Shown piece after piece: positions 9,534-19,238 of a stretch of DNA of 64,000 nucleotides. This stretch comes from Streptococcus suis (GTDB lineage Bacteria > Bacillota > Bacilli > Lactobacillales > Streptococcaceae), in assembly GCF_024509525.1 (NCBI RefSeq), contig NZ_JAMWEM010000001.1, positions 186,001-250,000 on the forward strand. The letters run 5' to 3'. Both the position numbers and the translations under genes were made by a program. Every line of letters starts with the position of its first letter. The stretch's first letter is position 1. The notes beneath the pieces were generated by a model. The model searched no databases. It saw only the letters and a program-made list of their open reading frames with translations, and had not been told where the DNA came from.

Positions 9534-10999
9534 TAGTTAGCACCTCCAAAAATCACTGGTTGTTGCTTGTGGTAGTCTGTCGTCGCTTCAAAGGCAGCAG
9601 CCACTTGGTAAATGGTCTCTTCTGAATATTTTGGACCAATCAACTGCAAGCCAACAGGCAAGCCTTCCACAAAACCTGCAGGAATCGAAATCCCTGGAAG
9701 ACCTGCCAAGTTGACAGGAATTGTTAGCAAGTCCGCCAAGTACATAGCCACAGGGTCATGGTTGAGCGTATCCAAACCAAAGGCAACTGTCGGAGCAGTT
9801 GGTCCCAAAATCAAGTCATAGTCCGCAAAGACTTTTTCAAAATCTTGGATAATCAAGGTCCGCACCTGGCCAGCCTTCTTGAAGTAGGCATCGTAGTAAC
9901 CTGATGATAAGCTAAATGTACCTAACATAATACGGCGTTTGACTTCCTCACCAAAGCCTTGGCTACGGGTTTTCACGTAAATCTCTTCCAAGTTGGTCGC
10001 ATCTTCTGCACGGAAACCGTAACGGATTCCGTCAAAACGCTGCAAGTTAGAAGATGCCTCTGATGAAGCGATGATGTAGTAAACCGCAACCCCATACTTA
10101 GAATGTGGCAGGCTAACTTCCTCAATGATTGCTCCCAAACTTTCCAAGTGCTTAGCAGCCTTGAGAATGGTTTCCTTGACCTGCGGATCAATCCCTTCGC
10201 CCATGTATTCTTTCGGCAGAGCAATCTTCATACCCTTGATGTCCTGACCAATCTTGCTAGTGAAGTCAGCAATTTCATTGATTGTTGATGTTGCATCCTT
10301 GACATCATGACCAGAGATGACATTGAGCAACTGGGCATTTTCCTTAACCGTCTGTGAGAATGGACCAATCTGGTCAAGAGATGAACCAAAGGCAATCAGA
10401 CCAAAACGGGATACCGTTCCATAGGTTGGCTTCATACCAACAATACCATTAAAGGCTGCTGGTTGACGAATAGAACCACCTGTATCAGAACCGAGTGACA
10501 AACGGACCTGACCAGATGCAACAGCAGCAGCTGAGCCACCTGATGAACCACCAGGAACTTTTGTCTGGTCCCAAGCATTTTTGGTCGGTTTGAAGGCAGA
10601 ATTTTCATTGGATCCACCCATAGCAAATTCGTCCATGTTTGTCTTACCGACAATAATCATATCCTTGGCATAGGCTTGGGAAACTGATGTCGCATCGAAA
10701 ATCGGCTCGTAATTGTAGAGCATTTTTGAAGCTGCCGTGGTCAAGATCCCCTTAGTAGAGATATTGTCCTTGACTGCCAAAGGAATCCCTGCCATAACAT
10801 TGTCCGCATCAATCCCTTTTTCATCAAGGGCAGCAGCCTGCGCCAAGGCCTTATCTTCTGCAATGGTCAAGAAAGCATCTACTGCTCCCTCACGACTCTT
10901 GATGTCTTCCAAGGTTGCCTTGGTCAACTCAACCGCAGAAATCTCCTTTTTGACAAGGAGGTCGTGCAACTCATCGATGGTCTTGTTATTAAAGGTCAT
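9533..10999 (-). CDS. gatA: Asp-tRNA(Asn)/Glu-tRNA(Gln) amidotransferase subunit A
   Basis: GatA is the glutaminase subunit of the amidase-signature family. The 488-residue protein has the Ser-cisSer-Lys triad in its expected places: Lys77 in AVKDNIST, Ser152 in [11 protein letters not shown] and Ser176 in [10 protein letters not shown]. Ammonia released from glutamine is channelled to GatB. The gene overlaps or abuts both gatC (at 10999) and gatB (at 9533), so the three subunits are translationally linked. Confidence 0.97.
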   Translation of the reverse strand: MTFNNKTIDELHDLLVKKEISAVELTKATLEDIKSREGAVDAFLTIAEDKALAQAAALDEKGIDADNVMAGIPLAVKDNISTKGILTTAASKMLYNYEPIFDATSVSQAYAKDMIIVGKTNMDEFAMGGSNENSAFKPTKNAWDQTKVPGGSSGGSAAAVASGQVRLSLGSDTGGSIRQPAAFNGIVGMKPTYGTVSRFGLIAFGSSLDQIGPFSQTVKENAQLLNVISGHDVKDATSTINEIADFTSKIGQDIKGMKIALPKEYMGEGIDPQVKETILKAAKHLESLGAIIEEVSLPHSKYGVAVYYIIASSEASSNLQRFDGIRYGFRAEDATNLEEIYVKTRSQGFGEEVKRRIMLGTFSLSSGYYDAYFKKAGQVRTLIIQDFEKVFADYDLILGPTAPTVAFGLDTLNHDPVAMYLADLLTIPVNLAGLPGISIPAGFVEGLPVGLQLIGPKYSEETIYQVAAAFEATTDYHKQQPVIFGGAN

Positions 11000-11301
11000 T
11001 AGGCATCTCCTCCCCCGTCTAGAATAGCTGGCACCTTGATAAAGTTATCTTGGGCCTCAGGCACATTTTTGAAAAGTTCCTCACGGCTCTCACCTTTTTG
11101 GGCAATATCTGCTCGCAAGACATTCTTACGGTCAGCCATAGTTGTCGTCACCACAACACCTGTCGTACCCACTTCATTGAGCAATTCAACCATATCAACG
11201 ATTTTGCTCAAGGTCGTCGCAAATTCTTTTGTTTCTTGATCCGAAAATTCCAGCTTGGACAGCTTGGCAACATGACGGACTTCTTCTTCAGAAATTTTCA
11301 T
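10999..11301 (-). CDS. gatC: Asp-tRNA(Asn)/Glu-tRNA(Gln) amidotransferase subunit C
   Basis: GatC is a 100-residue scaffold that wraps GatA and GatB together. The N terminus [20 protein letters not shown] is the family signature. It is the first gene of gatCAB and has AGAAGGAG upstream of its ATG. The leader of about 110 bp contains no T-box that I can recognise. Confidence 0.95.
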   Translation of the reverse strand: MKISEEEVRHVAKLSKLEFSDQETKEFATTLSKIVDMVELLNEVGTTGVVVTTTMADRKNVLRADIAQKGESREELFKNVPEAQDNFIKVPAILDGGGDA

Positions 11302-11414
11302 CTTCTGCTCCTTCTAAACTTTCACTATCCTCCTATTTTATCACAAAAAGACAGCTTGGTCACTTGAAATATCTAGACCTAACTCCTAAAACTGACATGG
11401 GATGTGGGGGAACA

Positions 11415-11450
11415 TAAAAGAATGCTCCCTCTTGGAAACATTCTTTTTAG
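11415..11450 (-). terminator. Terminator of the EIICBA transcript
   Basis: AAAAGAATG and CATTCTTTT pair around an internal TCC/GGA stem. A near copy follows malP at 16924-16956. It lies just past the permease stop codon. Confidence 0.75.
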
Positions 11451-11456
11451 AAATTC

Positions 11457-13625
11457 TTACAATTCTACTCTTGCTACCTGGCTCTTCTCCGTCACTTGTC
11501 CAAGATTTTCAAGGCTGACTGATTTGATTTCTACTGTGTTTGTGAAGGCGACGACGATGGTCGTTTCACGTCCTGCTGAGCGAATGGCTTCAAGGTCTGC
11601 GACAAGGAGCAAGTCACCTGCTTCAACGCGTTGCCCATCTGTTACCTTAGCTGAGAATGGAGCACCGTTTAGTGCAACCGTATCTAGGCCGACGTGCACC
11701 AAGACTTCTACACCCTTGTCAGACAAAATACCGACAGCGTGTTTGGTTGGGAAGACACTAGTTACAATACCTGAAACTGGTGCATAAACATTGCCAGAGC
11801 TAGGCTCAACTGCATAACCGTCGCCCATCATTTTTTGTGAAAAGACTGGATCTTTCACTTCTGTGATGGCAATGGCTTGCCCTTCAGCAACAGAGTAAAC
11901 TGTCTCCGTCACACCTTTGAACTGAGTCTCAGGAGCAACTTCTTCTGTCGCAACAATTTCCGTACGAGGAATGGCTACGCCAGATTCTAGCAAGTCTTGA
12001 ATGTCTGATTTGAGGACATCTGCTTTTGGTCCATAGACTGCTTGAACACCTGAGTCTTTGATAATCAAGCCCATAGCACCAGCCTGTTTCCAAGCATTTT
12101 CATCTCCAACCTGTGCCACATCTTTAACACTAACGCGAAGGCGGGTCATACATGCATCCACATCTGCGATATTATCACGACCACCAAGCAAGTTGATAAT
12201 TTGAACCACTTGTGAATTGGCATCTGCAGTATCCACATTTGAATTTGAAACCACATCCGTTGTTTCTGTATCATAGTTCCCATTGCGTCCAGCAGTTGCC
12301 AAATTAAATTTCTTAATCATGAAGTCCGCAATGAAGTACATACCAACCGCAAAGAGAGCTGTCACCCAGATGAAGTTGACAACATCCATACCGATACCAG
12401 CTTTAATAGCCATCGGTGTACGAGTGAGGAATTCGATATTACCGAATGAGTGCATACGCAAGTTGACAATATCTGCCATGGCAAAAGCTGCACCTTGCAC
12501 AAACGCATAAACGATATAGAGTGGCATTGCCGCAAACATGAACATGAATTCTATCGGCTCTGTTACCCCTGTCAAAAAGACGGCAAGTGCAGAAGATAGG
12601 AACATCCCTTTGTATTTTTTCTTTTTATCTGGATCAACATTACGATACATAGCCAACGTCAATCCCATAAGGATACCAGATGAACCAATCATTTGACCAA
12701 CTTTAAAACGAGCTGGAGTAACATTAGCCAGAAGTTCATTATATTGGGCTGTATCACCCGCATCTTTAAGATTTATCAAATCTGTAATCCATGCCAGCCA
12801 AAGCGGATCTTGCCCAAATACTTGTGTACCTGCTTGAGCACCTGTCAAGATGTCATAGGTACCACCAAGCGATGTGTAGTTCATTGGAATGGTCAACATG
12901 TGGTGCAAACCAAATGGAAGAAGCAAACGTTCCAATGTACCATAAACAAAAGGTGCAAGAATTGGTGCTGTATCCTGTGAGCTCGCAATCCATTTACCAA
13001 AGCTATTGATTCCTGTTTGAACAACTGGCCAAAAGATAGCTAATCCTAGCGCTACAAGAACTGAGCGATAGATAACCACAAATGGTACGAAGCGTTTACC
13101 GTTAAAGAAGGTCAATACATCTGGAAGCTTACGGTAATTATAATACTTGTTATAGGTTGTTGCCCCTACAAAACCAGCAATAATACCGATGAACACCCCC
13201 ATATTAAGAGCAGGTTGCCCCAAGATATTGACGAAGTAACCTGACACTGGAATTTCAGTACCAAAGACAGTGCTGACTGTCGCAGTCGCATCTGCCAACA
13301 TATCTGTTGTAACACCAAAGAAGTTACCTGTAATCAAGTTAATAAGGATAAAGGCAAGACCTGCTGAGAAGGCACCACCAGCCTTCTCCTTAGCCCAGCT
13401 ACCACCGATAGCCAAGGCAAAGAGCAAGTGAAGGTTTCCGATAATTCCCCAACCAATTTGGGCAATGATATTCCCGATACGAAGCAAGAGCTCTGATTCT
13501 GGGCTGATTAGTGGAATAGAGTTTCCGATAGAAACCATGAGACCTGCCGCCGGCATAACGGCGATCACGACCATCAAACACTTACCGAATTTTTGCCAAA
13601 ATTCGAAACTAAGAAATTTTTTCAT
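11457..13625 (-). CDS. ptsG: PTS glucose/maltose-type transporter EIICBA
   Basis: This 722-residue permease has the order EIIC (about 1-430, eight or more hydrophobic segments), EIIB (about 475-555; phospho-Cys in VDACMTRLR) and EIIA (about 590-720; phospho-His in EVLVHVGLDTV). The PtsG/MalX family takes up glucose, maltose or related sugars with phosphorylation. Close streptococcal relatives have been assigned both to glucose (PtsG) and to maltose (MalT), and sequence alone does not decide; the malQP neighbourhood leans toward maltose. It follows the EEP-enzyme gene by only 36 bp, and the GntR regulator at 14650 is the likely controller. The symbol is tentative. Confidence 0.85.
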   Translation of the reverse strand: MKKFLSFEFWQKFGKCLMVVIAVMPAAGLMVSIGNSIPLISPESELLLRIGNIIAQIGWGIIGNLHLLFALAIGGSWAKEKAGGAFSAGLAFILINLITGNFFGVTTDMLADATATVSTVFGTEIPVSGYFVNILGQPALNMGVFIGIIAGFVGATTYNKYYNYRKLPDVLTFFNGKRFVPFVVIYRSVLVALGLAIFWPVVQTGINSFGKWIASSQDTAPILAPFVYGTLERLLLPFGLHHMLTIPMNYTSLGGTYDILTGAQAGTQVFGQDPLWLAWITDLINLKDAGDTAQYNELLANVTPARFKVGQMIGSSGILMGLTLAMYRNVDPDKKKKYKGMFLSSALAVFLTGVTEPIEFMFMFAAMPLYIVYAFVQGAAFAMADIVNLRMHSFGNIEFLTRTPMAIKAGIGMDVVNFIWVTALFAVGMYFIADFMIKKFNLATAGRNGNYDTETTDVVSNSNVDTADANSQVVQIINLLGGRDNIADVDACMTRLRVSVKDVAQVGDENAWKQAGAMGLIIKDSGVQAVYGPKADVLKSDIQDLLESGVAIPRTEIVATEEVAPETQFKGVTETVYSVAEGQAIAITEVKDPVFSQKMMGDGYAVEPSSGNVYAPVSGIVTSVFPTKHAVGILSDKGVEVLVHVGLDTVALNGAPFSAKVTDGQRVEAGDLLLVADLEAIRSAGRETTIVVAFTNTVEIKSVSLENLGQVTEKSQVARVEL

Positions 13626-13661
13626 GTTTTTCTCCTAAATTTTTTCTTGGTCTGTTGACCT

Positions 13662-14453
13662 TTAGATACATATGTTAACTTCCACACCAAAGTGGTCTGA
13701 AATAATGGGAAGATTATCCCCATTGAAAATCACACGACTGGATTGAACCTGTCTTTCCTGATTTATGAACACATAGTCCAGACGTTTTTCCTGACTATGA
13801 CCTGCCCATCCGTCAATGGCTTTTTCAACAGTGATACCTGCATCCTTTTCCTCTGCCAAATCATAACTATCATAAAGACCAAGGTCCTTGATAGCTTGGT
13901 AGGATTTGGGATTTGATAAAGCATCCGTATTGAAATCTCCCATTAGAATTTTCAAGCGATCCGAACTTGTCCGTTCCACAATCGAGCGAATATTCTCCAA
14001 CTGATTTTCTTCTTTACTGTCTGGAAGATTGATATGACAAGAATAAATGTCAATCAATTCCTTCCCATACAAGACCGTCAAACCAATGATTTTTCTAGAC
14101 AAGATTGATGTCAAATCTTTATTCTGACTGCAGTAGAAGGCATCCACTTCATAGACAGGTAGTTTAGTCAAGAAGGCAATTCCTTCATCGTATCGATCGT
14201 AACCAATATGGGAATTGGACCAGAAATAGGAATAGTCTGCCACTCCAAGCTCTCTCAGTTTCTCAAGCAGGACCAGACCATAATTGTCTTGCCGTAAGTC
14301 CTTGGTCACCAGAGGACTTATCATCAACTGGTTGACTTCCTGAAGAGCGATTACATCATATTGCTTTTGGGCAATGGTCTGAGCTAAAATATCCAATTTC
14401 TCATGCTGGTCCTCTTCCAACCAAGCATGGACGTTGACTGTTAGTAACTTCAT
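13662..14453 (-). CDS. Endonuclease/exonuclease/phosphatase (EEP) family protein
   Basis: This 263-residue protein has the fold markers of the DNase I/Mg-dependent phosphodiesterase family. They are NVHAW near the N terminus, ALQEVN (metal-binding Glu) near residue 37, HINLPDS, LMGDFNTD (catalytic Asp/Asn) and a terminal ISDHFGV (Asp-His). There is no signal peptide. Members cleave nucleic acids, phosphoinositides or other phosphoesters; this one's substrate is unknown. GGAG precedes the ATG, and the EIICBA gene follows 36 bp downstream. A single transcript linking a phosphodiesterase to a sugar permease suggests a phosphorylated-sugar or signalling substrate. Confidence 0.82.
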   Translation of the reverse strand: MKLLTVNVHAWLEEDQHEKLDILAQTIAQKQYDVIALQEVNQLMISPLVTKDLRQDNYGLVLLEKLRELGVADYSYFWSNSHIGYDRYDEGIAFLTKLPVYEVDAFYCSQNKDLTSILSRKIIGLTVLYGKELIDIYSCHINLPDSKEENQLENIRSIVERTSSDRLKILMGDFNTDALSNPKSYQAIKDLGLYDSYDLAEEKDAGITVEKAIDGWAGHSQEKRLDYVFINQERQVQSSRVIFNGDNLPIISDHFGVEVNICI

Positions 14454-14474
14454 GTCGCTCCTTTCTATTTACTT

Positions 14475-14567
14475 CGTAAAACGTATTCAACTTGTAGCCT
14501 TATTATAACGTAAACGTTTTCATCTGTCAACAGTTTTACGGAATAATTTTATTAGTTTTACGTAAAA
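14475..14567. promoter_or_regulatory. Operator cluster and cre-like site upstream of the EEP/EIICBA operon and gntR
   Basis: The 196-bp divergent region holds CGTAAAA at 14475-14481, TTTTACG at 14534-14540 and the perfect 12-bp palindrome TTTTACGTAAAA at 14556-14567. These repeated half-sites are likely bound by the adjacent GntR regulator. A cre-like ACGTAAACGTTTTCA (one mismatch) lies at 14508-14522. Confidence 0.6.
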
Positions 14568-14649
14568 GTTTGTCTAGACTTAGAATACTGACCTTTGGTA
14601 ATTTTTATGATATACTAGCGGTAAATAGCAAGCTAGGAAGTCACCCCAA

Positions 14650-15357
14650 ATGAGTAAATACAAGAAAGTCTATGCTGACATCAAGGAAAAAATTGAACAA
14701 AATATCTGGCAGGCCAATCAAGAGATGCCTACAGAGAATGAGCTGATGGAGATTTACTCCTATTCTAAGGACACCATCCGCAAGGCCCTATCGTTGTTGG
14801 AGATGGATGGCTATATCCAAAAACGTCAAGGGAGAAATTCCATTATTTTGGACCATAACCTTGTTCGAAAACCATTTGTGTCCGAATTGAAGACCGTTAG
14901 TGAACTCAACCGCTCTGCCCATCATCAAGTCCAGACCCAACTGACCAACCTCTATATCGTCCAAGGTCAACCAGATGTCATGAAGGAATTGGAAGTGGAT
15001 GAAAAAACGGATCTCTACCGTGTCAGCCGCGTTCGGACTATCGACGGTGAGCGATTAGAGTATGAGATTTCCTACTTTGACCGCAGGATTGTTCCCTATC
15101 TCAGCAAGGAAATCGCTGAAAAATCGATTTATCAGTATTTGGAAAACGACCTTGGCTTAGAAATTTCCCATTCCCGCCGAGAAATTTCCTTCCGCTTTGC
15201 GACGGAAGAAGAAAAATCCTTGCTTGATCTGGCAGGCTATGATATGGTGGTCTCCGTCACCAGCACCACCTATCTGGCAGACGGCCGTCCCTTCCAGTAC
15301 GGCACCATTACCTACCGACCAGATAAGGTTACCTTTGTTTCAATGGCCAAACGGTAA
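14650..15357 (+). CDS. GntR-family (HutC/UTRA) transcriptional regulator
   Basis: This 235-residue protein has an N-terminal winged helix (about 5-65, including TENELMEIYSYSKDTIRKAL) and a C-terminal UTRA sugar-phosphate sensing domain (about 90-230). The layout is that of TreR and related PTS-linked repressors. It diverges from the EEP-enzyme/EIICBA operon, and TTTTACG half-sites fill the shared region, so it probably represses that operon until the imported sugar phosphate appears. The effector cannot be read from sequence. No treA or treP lies nearby, so a TreR assignment is not supported. Confidence 0.88.
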   Translation: MSKYKKVYADIKEKIEQNIWQANQEMPTENELMEIYSYSKDTIRKALSLLEMDGYIQKRQGRNSIILDHNLVRKPFVSELKTVSELNRSAHHQVQTQLTNLYIVQGQPDVMKELEVDEKTDLYRVSRVRTIDGERLEYEISYFDRRIVPYLSKEIAEKSIYQYLENDLGLEISHSRREISFRFATEEEKSLLDLAGYDMVVSVTSTTYLADGRPFQYGTITYRPDKVTFVSMAKR

Positions 15358-15386
15358 AAGGAACTAGAATCTCTAGCTCCTTTTTG
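15355..15386. terminator. Terminator between gntR and the PEBP-like gene
   Basis: An AAGGAACTAGA stem pairs with TCTAGCTCCTT across a short loop, followed by TTTTT on the plus strand. It separates the convergent genes. Confidence 0.7.
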
Positions 15387-15391
15387 TTAAC

Positions 15392-15907
15392 TTATAGTTG
15401 TCCAACAACATTTACACTTACTTTACTCAAAGCGATCGGGCGCACTGCATCTAATAATTCATTATAATAAAATCCATTTTTCAAATCTGTTTTATCAGAT
15501 AGTGCAAACACTTCTAGAGTATATCGATGATCTTTATCTGGAGGTGTTGGACCGACAAAAATTGAATCAATTTCAGTATAATCTGTTTCTAAGAATGGAC
15601 TAGAAAAACTATTTTTCCCTTGTTTGATAGTCGCTTTATAATCTAAACTAAAATTTTCAGGAATAACGACCTCACTATTCACAACATCTATATCAGTAAC
15701 AAGCCAATGGATCCATGGAAATGAGCATATCGGTACAGCATCGTAATCAATCAATGTAATAGCTACATACCTTGCCCCCGCTGGCAATTCCTTAATCTCA
15801 AACGGGAATGAGCGTACTGGATTATCTTGAATAACATCTTCAGATTTTGCTTCTTTGCCAAACCGTTTAGGTAAAATATTTTTGCTAAAAGGGACGTTAA
15901 TTTTCAT
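15392..15907 (-). CDS. YbhB/YbcL-type phosphatidylethanolamine-binding (PEBP) family protein
   Basis: At 171 residues it matches bacterial Raf-kinase-inhibitor-like proteins. The pocket region includes GARYVAITLIDYDAVP near 60-75, WIHWLVTDID near 84-93 and GPTPPDKDHRYTLEVFALS near 130-148. No signal peptide is present. These proteins bind small anionic ligands, and their physiological role in bacteria is poorly known. The gene diverges from a LysR regulator 114 bp away, which suggests regulation by it. Codon use and A+T content are higher than in the flanking mal and gat genes. Confidence 0.85.
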   Translation of the reverse strand: MKINVPFSKNILPKRFGKEAKSEDVIQDNPVRSFPFEIKELPAGARYVAITLIDYDAVPICSFPWIHWLVTDIDVVNSEVVIPENFSLDYKATIKQGKNSFSSPFLETDYTEIDSIFVGPTPPDKDHRYTLEVFALSDKTDLKNGFYYNELLDAVRPIALSKVSVNVVGQL

Positions 15908-16021
15908 GTATTTTCTCCTTATTAGTTATTCTAGATTTAATGATATAATAATTACTAACTTTTTAAAATTCGCAAAAAGTGAATCATTCATTAACTTTTA
16001 TTTTACAAAGGAGAGAGCCCA

Positions 16022-16894
16022 ATGAATTTAGACTGGTATTACACTTTTTTAGTGTTATCTAAACACCTTAACTATCACAGAGCTAGTGAAGAACTATTCC
16101 TAACAGAACCTACACTCCACCAGCAAATTAAAAAACTCGAAAAACACTTACAGGTAAAGCTATTTGAAACAATTGGGCGGAAATTGTCTTTAACCTCAAT
16201 GGGACAAGAATTTATTCCAATAGCACAGAAAATAGTTACAACTTATGAAGAGGGGATTCAAAAAATCCAATTAAAAAATAAAAAACTTGAAACACATCTA
16301 CGCATTGCTGCTTCTCCTTATATTGCTACATACCTACTGCCAAAATTTCTTCCAATATTTTTTGAAGAACAACCGTCAATCACTATTTCAGTCTCAGTCC
16401 TGCAGAATGACATTTCACATGCAATTGAGAGTAATCAATTTGATATTGGAATTGCTAGAGAAGAACCCTATACTACGAAAATTCATTCGGAAAAAATTTG
16501 TGAAGGGAAAATTGCTCTCTTTTATCCCCAAAGCGATCTCCACTTAACTGAAGTTGAATTATTTCAAAAATACAAAATATTATCAGATAATCACCCAACT
16601 TATTGGACAAAAGTAAAACAAGAAATTTCTGAACTCGTTCCAGATTCCCAATTTGTTTCGATACAAGATATATCGGTTACTGAAAAATTGATTGAAATGG
16701 AACAAGGGATTTCATACCTTCCTCTATACCTTAAAACAAATTTTAATCCTAAAATTTGTTCTCGAATACCTGTAGAAATTTCAATTCCTGTATCTTTCAC
16801 CTACTTATTGACTAGGAAGAATTCAGATGCTATTGAACTCTTTAATAATCAATTTAAAAATTTTATTTTGCTTGAACAAAATAAAGTCAACTGA
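16022..16894 (+). CDS. LysR-family transcriptional regulator
   Basis: This 290-residue protein has an N-terminal LysR helix-turn-helix (residues about 3-62, HRASEELFLTEPTLHQQIKKL) and a C-terminal substrate-binding-like effector domain. LysR proteins usually regulate a divergent neighbour, here the PEBP-like gene. GGAGAG precedes the start. The gene is markedly A+T rich compared with the gal and gat genes, and together with its partner it may be a transferred two-gene module. The effector is unknown. Confidence 0.9.
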   Translation: MNLDWYYTFLVLSKHLNYHRASEELFLTEPTLHQQIKKLEKHLQVKLFETIGRKLSLTSMGQEFIPIAQKIVTTYEEGIQKIQLKNKKLETHLRIAASPYIATYLLPKFLPIFFEEQPSITISVSVLQNDISHAIESNQFDIGIAREEPYTTKIHSEKICEGKIALFYPQSDLHLTEVELFQKYKILSDNHPTYWTKVKQEISELVPDSQFVSIQDISVTEKLIEMEQGISYLPLYLKTNFNPKICSRIPVEISIPVSFTYLLTRKNSDAIELFNNQFKNFILLEQNKVN

Positions 16895-16923
16895 AATATT
16901 CAATCATCATTTTTCCAATAACC

Positions 16924-16956
16924 AAAAAGAATGTTCCCTATTGGAAACATTCTTTT
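16924..16956. terminator. malP terminator (bidirectional)
   Basis: AAAGAATGTTCC pairs with GGAAACATTCTTT around a short loop, with U-tracts possible on both strands. It is nearly identical to the EIICBA terminator at 11415-11450. Confidence 0.85.
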
Positions 16957-16964
16957 ATTTTGGA

Positions 16965-19238
16965 TTATTTACTGTGCCAGATATCTTCGTTATACTGCTC
17001 GATTGTACGGTCAGATGAGAAGAATCCAGCTTTAGCAATGTTATGAACAACTTTCTTGTTCCATGAATCTTGATCTTCGTAATCTGCAAAGACTTGTTCT
17101 TTTACTTCAATGTATTCAGCCAAGTCAATCAAGGTCATGAACCAGTCTTTCGAAATCAATTCATGATGGAGACGACCAAGGCGTTCTTCATTACCAAGTG
17201 CAAGCACTTCATCGCTGACGATAAAATCAACTGCACGCTTGATATTGGCATCGCCATTGTAGTAGTCCGCAGATACGTAACCAGCCTTATCGTACAAGTC
17301 GATGATGGTATCTGAATCTTTACCAAATGTGTAGATGTTGTCCATGCCAGCCAACTCAGCAATCTCAACGTTGGCACCGTCCATGGTACCGAGTGTCAAT
17401 GCACCGTTGAGCATGAATTTCATGTTACCAGTACCTGATGCTTCTTTAGAAGCCAATGAGATTTGTTCAGAAATGTCTGTCGCAGGGATCAGTTTTTCTG
17501 CAACTGTTACGTTGTAGTTTTCTACCAAGTGAACGTTGAGATACTTGCTCACTTCTGGGTCGTTGTTGATCAACTCAGACAAGCAGAGAATCAAGTGAAT
17601 AATGTCTTGGGCAATCACGTAAGCTGGAGCTGCCTTACCACCGAAGATAACAGTGATTTTACGTTTTGGCAGATTACCATTCTTGATTTCAAGATACTTG
17701 TGGATGACATACAAGGCATTCATTTGTTGGCGTTTGTACTCGTGGAAACGTTTGATTTGTGTATCAATAATAGAGTTTTCGTCCAACTCGATACCCTTAT
17801 TGTCTTTCAAATAACGTTTGAGAGCCAATTTGTTGTTGTGTTTGATTTCCGCCAACTTAGCATGCACTTCCTTGTCATCTGCAAAGGCAAGCAATTTCTC
17901 AAGCTTAGTCGCATCTGTCAAATACTCATCACCAATCAATTCCTTGATGTAGTCAGCGAGGTCTTGGTTGGCAAATTCCAACCAACGGCGGAAAGTGATA
18001 CCGTTTGTTTTATTATTGAATTTTTCTGGGTAAAGCTCGTAGAAAGCTTTCAATTCAGAGTTTTTGAGGATTTCTGTGTGAAGCGCAGCTACACCGTTCA
18101 CTGAGTTAGAGAAGTGGATATCCATGTGAGCCATGTGTACACGACCTGATTCATCAATGATTTGGACTGCTGGGTCTTTAATTTCTGCACGAATAAGGGC
18201 ATCCAATTCTTTGATAATATCAACCAAGTGCGGCACCACTTCTTCAAGGAACTCAAGTGGCCATTTTTCAAGTGCTTCCGCCAAGATAGTGTGGTTTGTG
18301 TAACCAGTCATATTCTTAACGATGGCAACTGCTTCCGCAAATTCAATACCATGCTTTTCAGTCAAAAGACGGATCAACTCAGGAATCACCATTGATGGGT
18401 GAGTATCGTTGATTTGCACATAAGCGTAGTCAGCCAAGTCATGCAAGTTTGAACCGCGCTCAATTGCTTCATCAATCAAAAGTTGAGCCGCATTTGATAC
18501 CATGAAGTATTGTTGGTAGATACGGAGCAATTCACCATTCTTATCAGAATCATCTGGATACAAGAAGAGTGTCAAGTTTTCTTTGATATCTGTCTTATCA
18601 AATGAGATGCCATCTGTAATCAAGTCATAGTTAACAGACTCGATGTCAAACAAGTTAAGGTAGTTCTTTGTTTCTTTTTTATAGCCAAGAATATCAAGAC
18701 GATCTAGCTTAGATTTCAACGTGAAGTTTTTAAATGGCACATCGTAGCTGATATCTGTTGGAATCAACCAAGAATCATTTTCAATCCAGAAGTTTGGTTC
18801 TGCATCTTGTTGGTTGTCTTTAAAGACTTGACGGAAAAGACCACAGTGGTAGTTCAAACCAACACCTTCACCGTTAATACCAAGTGTTGACATAGAGTCC
18901 ACAAAACAGGATGCCAAACGTCCAAGACCACCATTACCAAGAGATGGTTCTGGTTCAACGTCTTCAACCTGTGCTAAAGATTTTCCAGCAGCTGCTAATT
19001 CCGCTTGAATATCTTTGTAAATACCCAAGTTAATCAAGTTGTTTGACAAGAGTTTACCAATAAGAAACTCAGCTGAGATATAGTAAACTTTACGTTTTCC
19101 AGTGTTTTTTGGTTTTGTCGCTGCTTCAGCTTTGACATAGTTCAATAATTGAAGATAGATTTCTTCATTTGTCAAATCAGCTAATTTCTTCGAAGTATTT
19201 GTTTCTGCAAATATTGTAAATTTAGTCATGGTTTTCAT
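16965..19238 (-). CDS. malP: Glycogen/maltodextrin phosphorylase
   Basis: This 757-residue GT35 enzyme cleaves alpha-1,4-glucans with phosphate to give glucose-1-phosphate. The pyridoxal-phosphate lysine motif [17 protein letters not shown] lies near 590-610, and [15 protein letters not shown] near 100 is the family's N-terminal signature. The start overlaps the malQ stop by 17 bp; a second ATG three codons later (19229) is an alternative. Coupling with malQ means maltodextrins are shortened to glucose-1-phosphate and rearranged together. It is cytoplasmic. Confidence 0.95.
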   Translation of the reverse strand: MKTMTKFTIFAETNTSKKLADLTNEEIYLQLLNYVKAEAATKPKNTGKRKVYYISAEFLIGKLLSNNLINLGIYKDIQAELAAAGKSLAQVEDVEPEPSLGNGGLGRLASCFVDSMSTLGINGEGVGLNYHCGLFRQVFKDNQQDAEPNFWIENDSWLIPTDISYDVPFKNFTLKSKLDRLDILGYKKETKNYLNLFDIESVNYDLITDGISFDKTDIKENLTLFLYPDDSDKNGELLRIYQQYFMVSNAAQLLIDEAIERGSNLHDLADYAYVQINDTHPSMVIPELIRLLTEKHGIEFAEAVAIVKNMTGYTNHTILAEALEKWPLEFLEEVVPHLVDIIKELDALIRAEIKDPAVQIIDESGRVHMAHMDIHFSNSVNGVAALHTEILKNSELKAFYELYPEKFNNKTNGITFRRWLEFANQDLADYIKELIGDEYLTDATKLEKLLAFADDKEVHAKLAEIKHNNKLALKRYLKDNKGIELDENSIIDTQIKRFHEYKRQQMNALYVIHKYLEIKNGNLPKRKITVIFGGKAAPAYVIAQDIIHLILCLSELINNDPEVSKYLNVHLVENYNVTVAEKLIPATDISEQISLASKEASGTGNMKFMLNGALTLGTMDGANVEIAELAGMDNIYTFGKDSDTIIDLYDKAGYVSADYYNGDANIKRAVDFIVSDEVLALGNEERLGRLHHELISKDWFMTLIDLAEYIEVKEQVFADYEDQDSWNKKVVHNIAKAGFFSSDRTIEQYNEDIWHSK

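Noticed and set aside
11302..11456. T-box or other riboswitch before gatC
   Set aside because: No T-box sequence (TGGNACCGCG-like) or specifier loop is visible in the short leader.
14650..15357. Assigning the GntR/UTRA regulator as TreR and the EIICBA as a trehalose permease
   Set aside because: No trehalose-6-phosphate hydrolase is present, and the permease has the C-B-A order of the glucose/maltose family, not the TreP (B-C-A) order.
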